Translations under genes and position numbers: made by a program
Shown here: positions 63,329 through 64,000 of the stretch, in pieces
Numbering within the stretch: position 1 is the stretch's first letter
Layout: each line of letters starts with the position of its first letter
Notes under the pieces: model-generated
The model's database searches: none
The model's input: the letters and a program-made list of their open reading frames with translations, nothing else
Told to the model about the DNA's origin: nothing
Assembly: GCF_000702585.1 (NCBI RefSeq)
Contig: NZ_JNIQ01000001.1
Coordinates: 811,001 to 875,000 of the forward strand
Direction of reading: 5' to 3'
Source: Exiguobacterium aurantiacum DSM 6208
Lineage (GTDB): Bacteria > Bacillota > Bacilli > Exiguobacteriales > Exiguobacteriaceae
Length of the DNA stretch: 64,000 nt

Positions 63329-64000
63329 ATGTTTGACCGTTTAAGTGTATTAGAAGAACGTTACATGCAATTGAATGAGATGCTCGCTGACCCAGAAGTG
63401 CTCAGCGACTCAAATAAATTGCGCCAATATTCGAAAGAACAATCCCAGCTCGAAGAGACGGTGCAAGCGTACCGTCGCTACAAAGAGACGAGCGGGGCTT
63501 ATAAAGAAGCAAAGCAAATGCTCGAGGACCGTACGCTCGATAGTGACATGCGCGAGCTCGCGAAAGAAGAGATGTCACTTCTCGAGCCGGAAGTGCAAGC
63601 GCTCGAGGCGAAACTGCGGGTGCTGCTCCTGCCGAAAGACCCGAACGACGACAAGAACGTCATCGTCGAGATCCGCGGGGCGGCCGGAGGAGACGAGGCG
63701 GCACTGTTTGCGGTTGATCTCTATAAGATGTACACGCGTTTCGCCGAGCGGCAAAATTGGAAAGTCGAGTTGATCGACGCCAACTACACCGAGCTCGGCG
63801 GCTTTAAAGAAGTGACGTTTCTCATCAACGGGACGGGCGCCTATTCGAAGCTGAAGTTTGAGAACGGCGCCCATCGCGTCCAGCGCGTCCCGTCGACGGA
63901 GTCGGGCGGACGTATCCACACGTCGACAGCGACCGTGGCGGTCCTTCCGGAAGCCGAAGACGTCGAAGTCCACATCGACATGAAAGACGTCCGTGTCGAC
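63329..64000 (+). CDS. prfA: Peptide chain release factor 1 (5' part, cut by window end)
   Basis: The first 224 codons of RF1, open to the last base of the window. It starts [19 protein letters not shown] with the long N-terminal coiled region, followed by [18 protein letters not shown] and [26 protein letters not shown], which define class I bacterial release factors. The GGQ loop and the rest lie beyond the window. GAGAAAGGACGG precedes the ATG. The tdk-prfA order agrees with B. subtilis. Confidence 0.93.
   Translation, partial: MFDRLSVLEERYMQLNEMLADPEVLSDSNKLRQYSKEQSQLEETVQAYRRYKETSGAYKEAKQMLEDRTLDSDMRELAKEEMSLLEPEVQALEAKLRVLLLPKDPNDDKNVIVEIRGAAGGDEAALFAVDLYKMYTRFAERQNWKVELIDANYTELGGFKEVTFLINGTGAYSKLKFENGAHRVQRVPSTESGGRIHTSTATVAVLPEAEDVEVHIDMKDVRVD

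Overview
The window reads as chromosomal DNA of a Bacillota bacterium, most likely Exiguobacterium or a close relative. Genes are dense, ribosome-binding sites are strong AGGAGG types, and almost every operon ends in an intrinsic terminator. The gene order matches the Bacillus subtilis ywfO-to-prfA region: ywfO, ywhB, ywhD, speE-speB, ywiB, fadF, rpoE-pyrG, spo0F-fba-tal-murZ-glpX and rho-rpmE-tdk-prfA. This genus assignment and the synteny come from remembered family and map knowledge; no search was run.

0-18 kb: HD phosphohydrolase, Na/Pi symporter, a 4-OT tautomerase, an aeRF1-like release factor, a zinc metallopeptidase, then a MurNAc-recycling cluster (murR-type regulator, murQ, murP, mupG) whose regulator is split from its target genes by a tnpB-less IS200/IS605 end relic. 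ywhD, a DAACS symporter, a VTT membrane protein, cardiolipin synthase, a tiny lipoprotein, an EAL protein, speE-speB and an MpsC-like gene follow. 18-31 kb: an SbtA-type transporter behind a structured, terminator-containing leader. Next comes a nucleotide-sugar/polysaccharide cluster (dehydratase, epimerase, two tandem CapK/PaaK-like proteins, UDP-sugar dehydrogenase, GT4) flanked and interrupted by two paralogous proteins made of FGSW repeats. One of these carries an in-phase A_AAA_AAG -1 frameshift site.

31-48 kb: MerR/TipAS regulator, GNATs, a GH13 alpha-glucosidase with a LacI-type operator, ywiB, unknown genes, fadF with a FadR-type operator but without the usual acdA, HemAT, an MFS-like protein, rpoE, and pyrG with the reiterative-transcription attenuator. 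Then a VTT protein, GNAT, AraC regulator, an Old Yellow Enzyme and glpD with an attenuator leader. 48.8-50.6 kb: an IS1182-family element inserted in the glpD terminator hairpin, duplicating the hairpin; its transposase needs a -1 frameshift at A_AAA_AAG.

50.6-64 kb: small membrane/secreted proteins, a Spo0F-like response regulator, class II aldolase, transaldolase, a MurA paralogue lacking the catalytic Cys and other key residues, glpX, an ABC-2 exporter, DUF421 protein, NlpC/P60 hydrolase, rho, rpmE (type B), tdk and the 5' part of prfA, cut off by the window end. No rRNA, tRNA or CRISPR array was seen.
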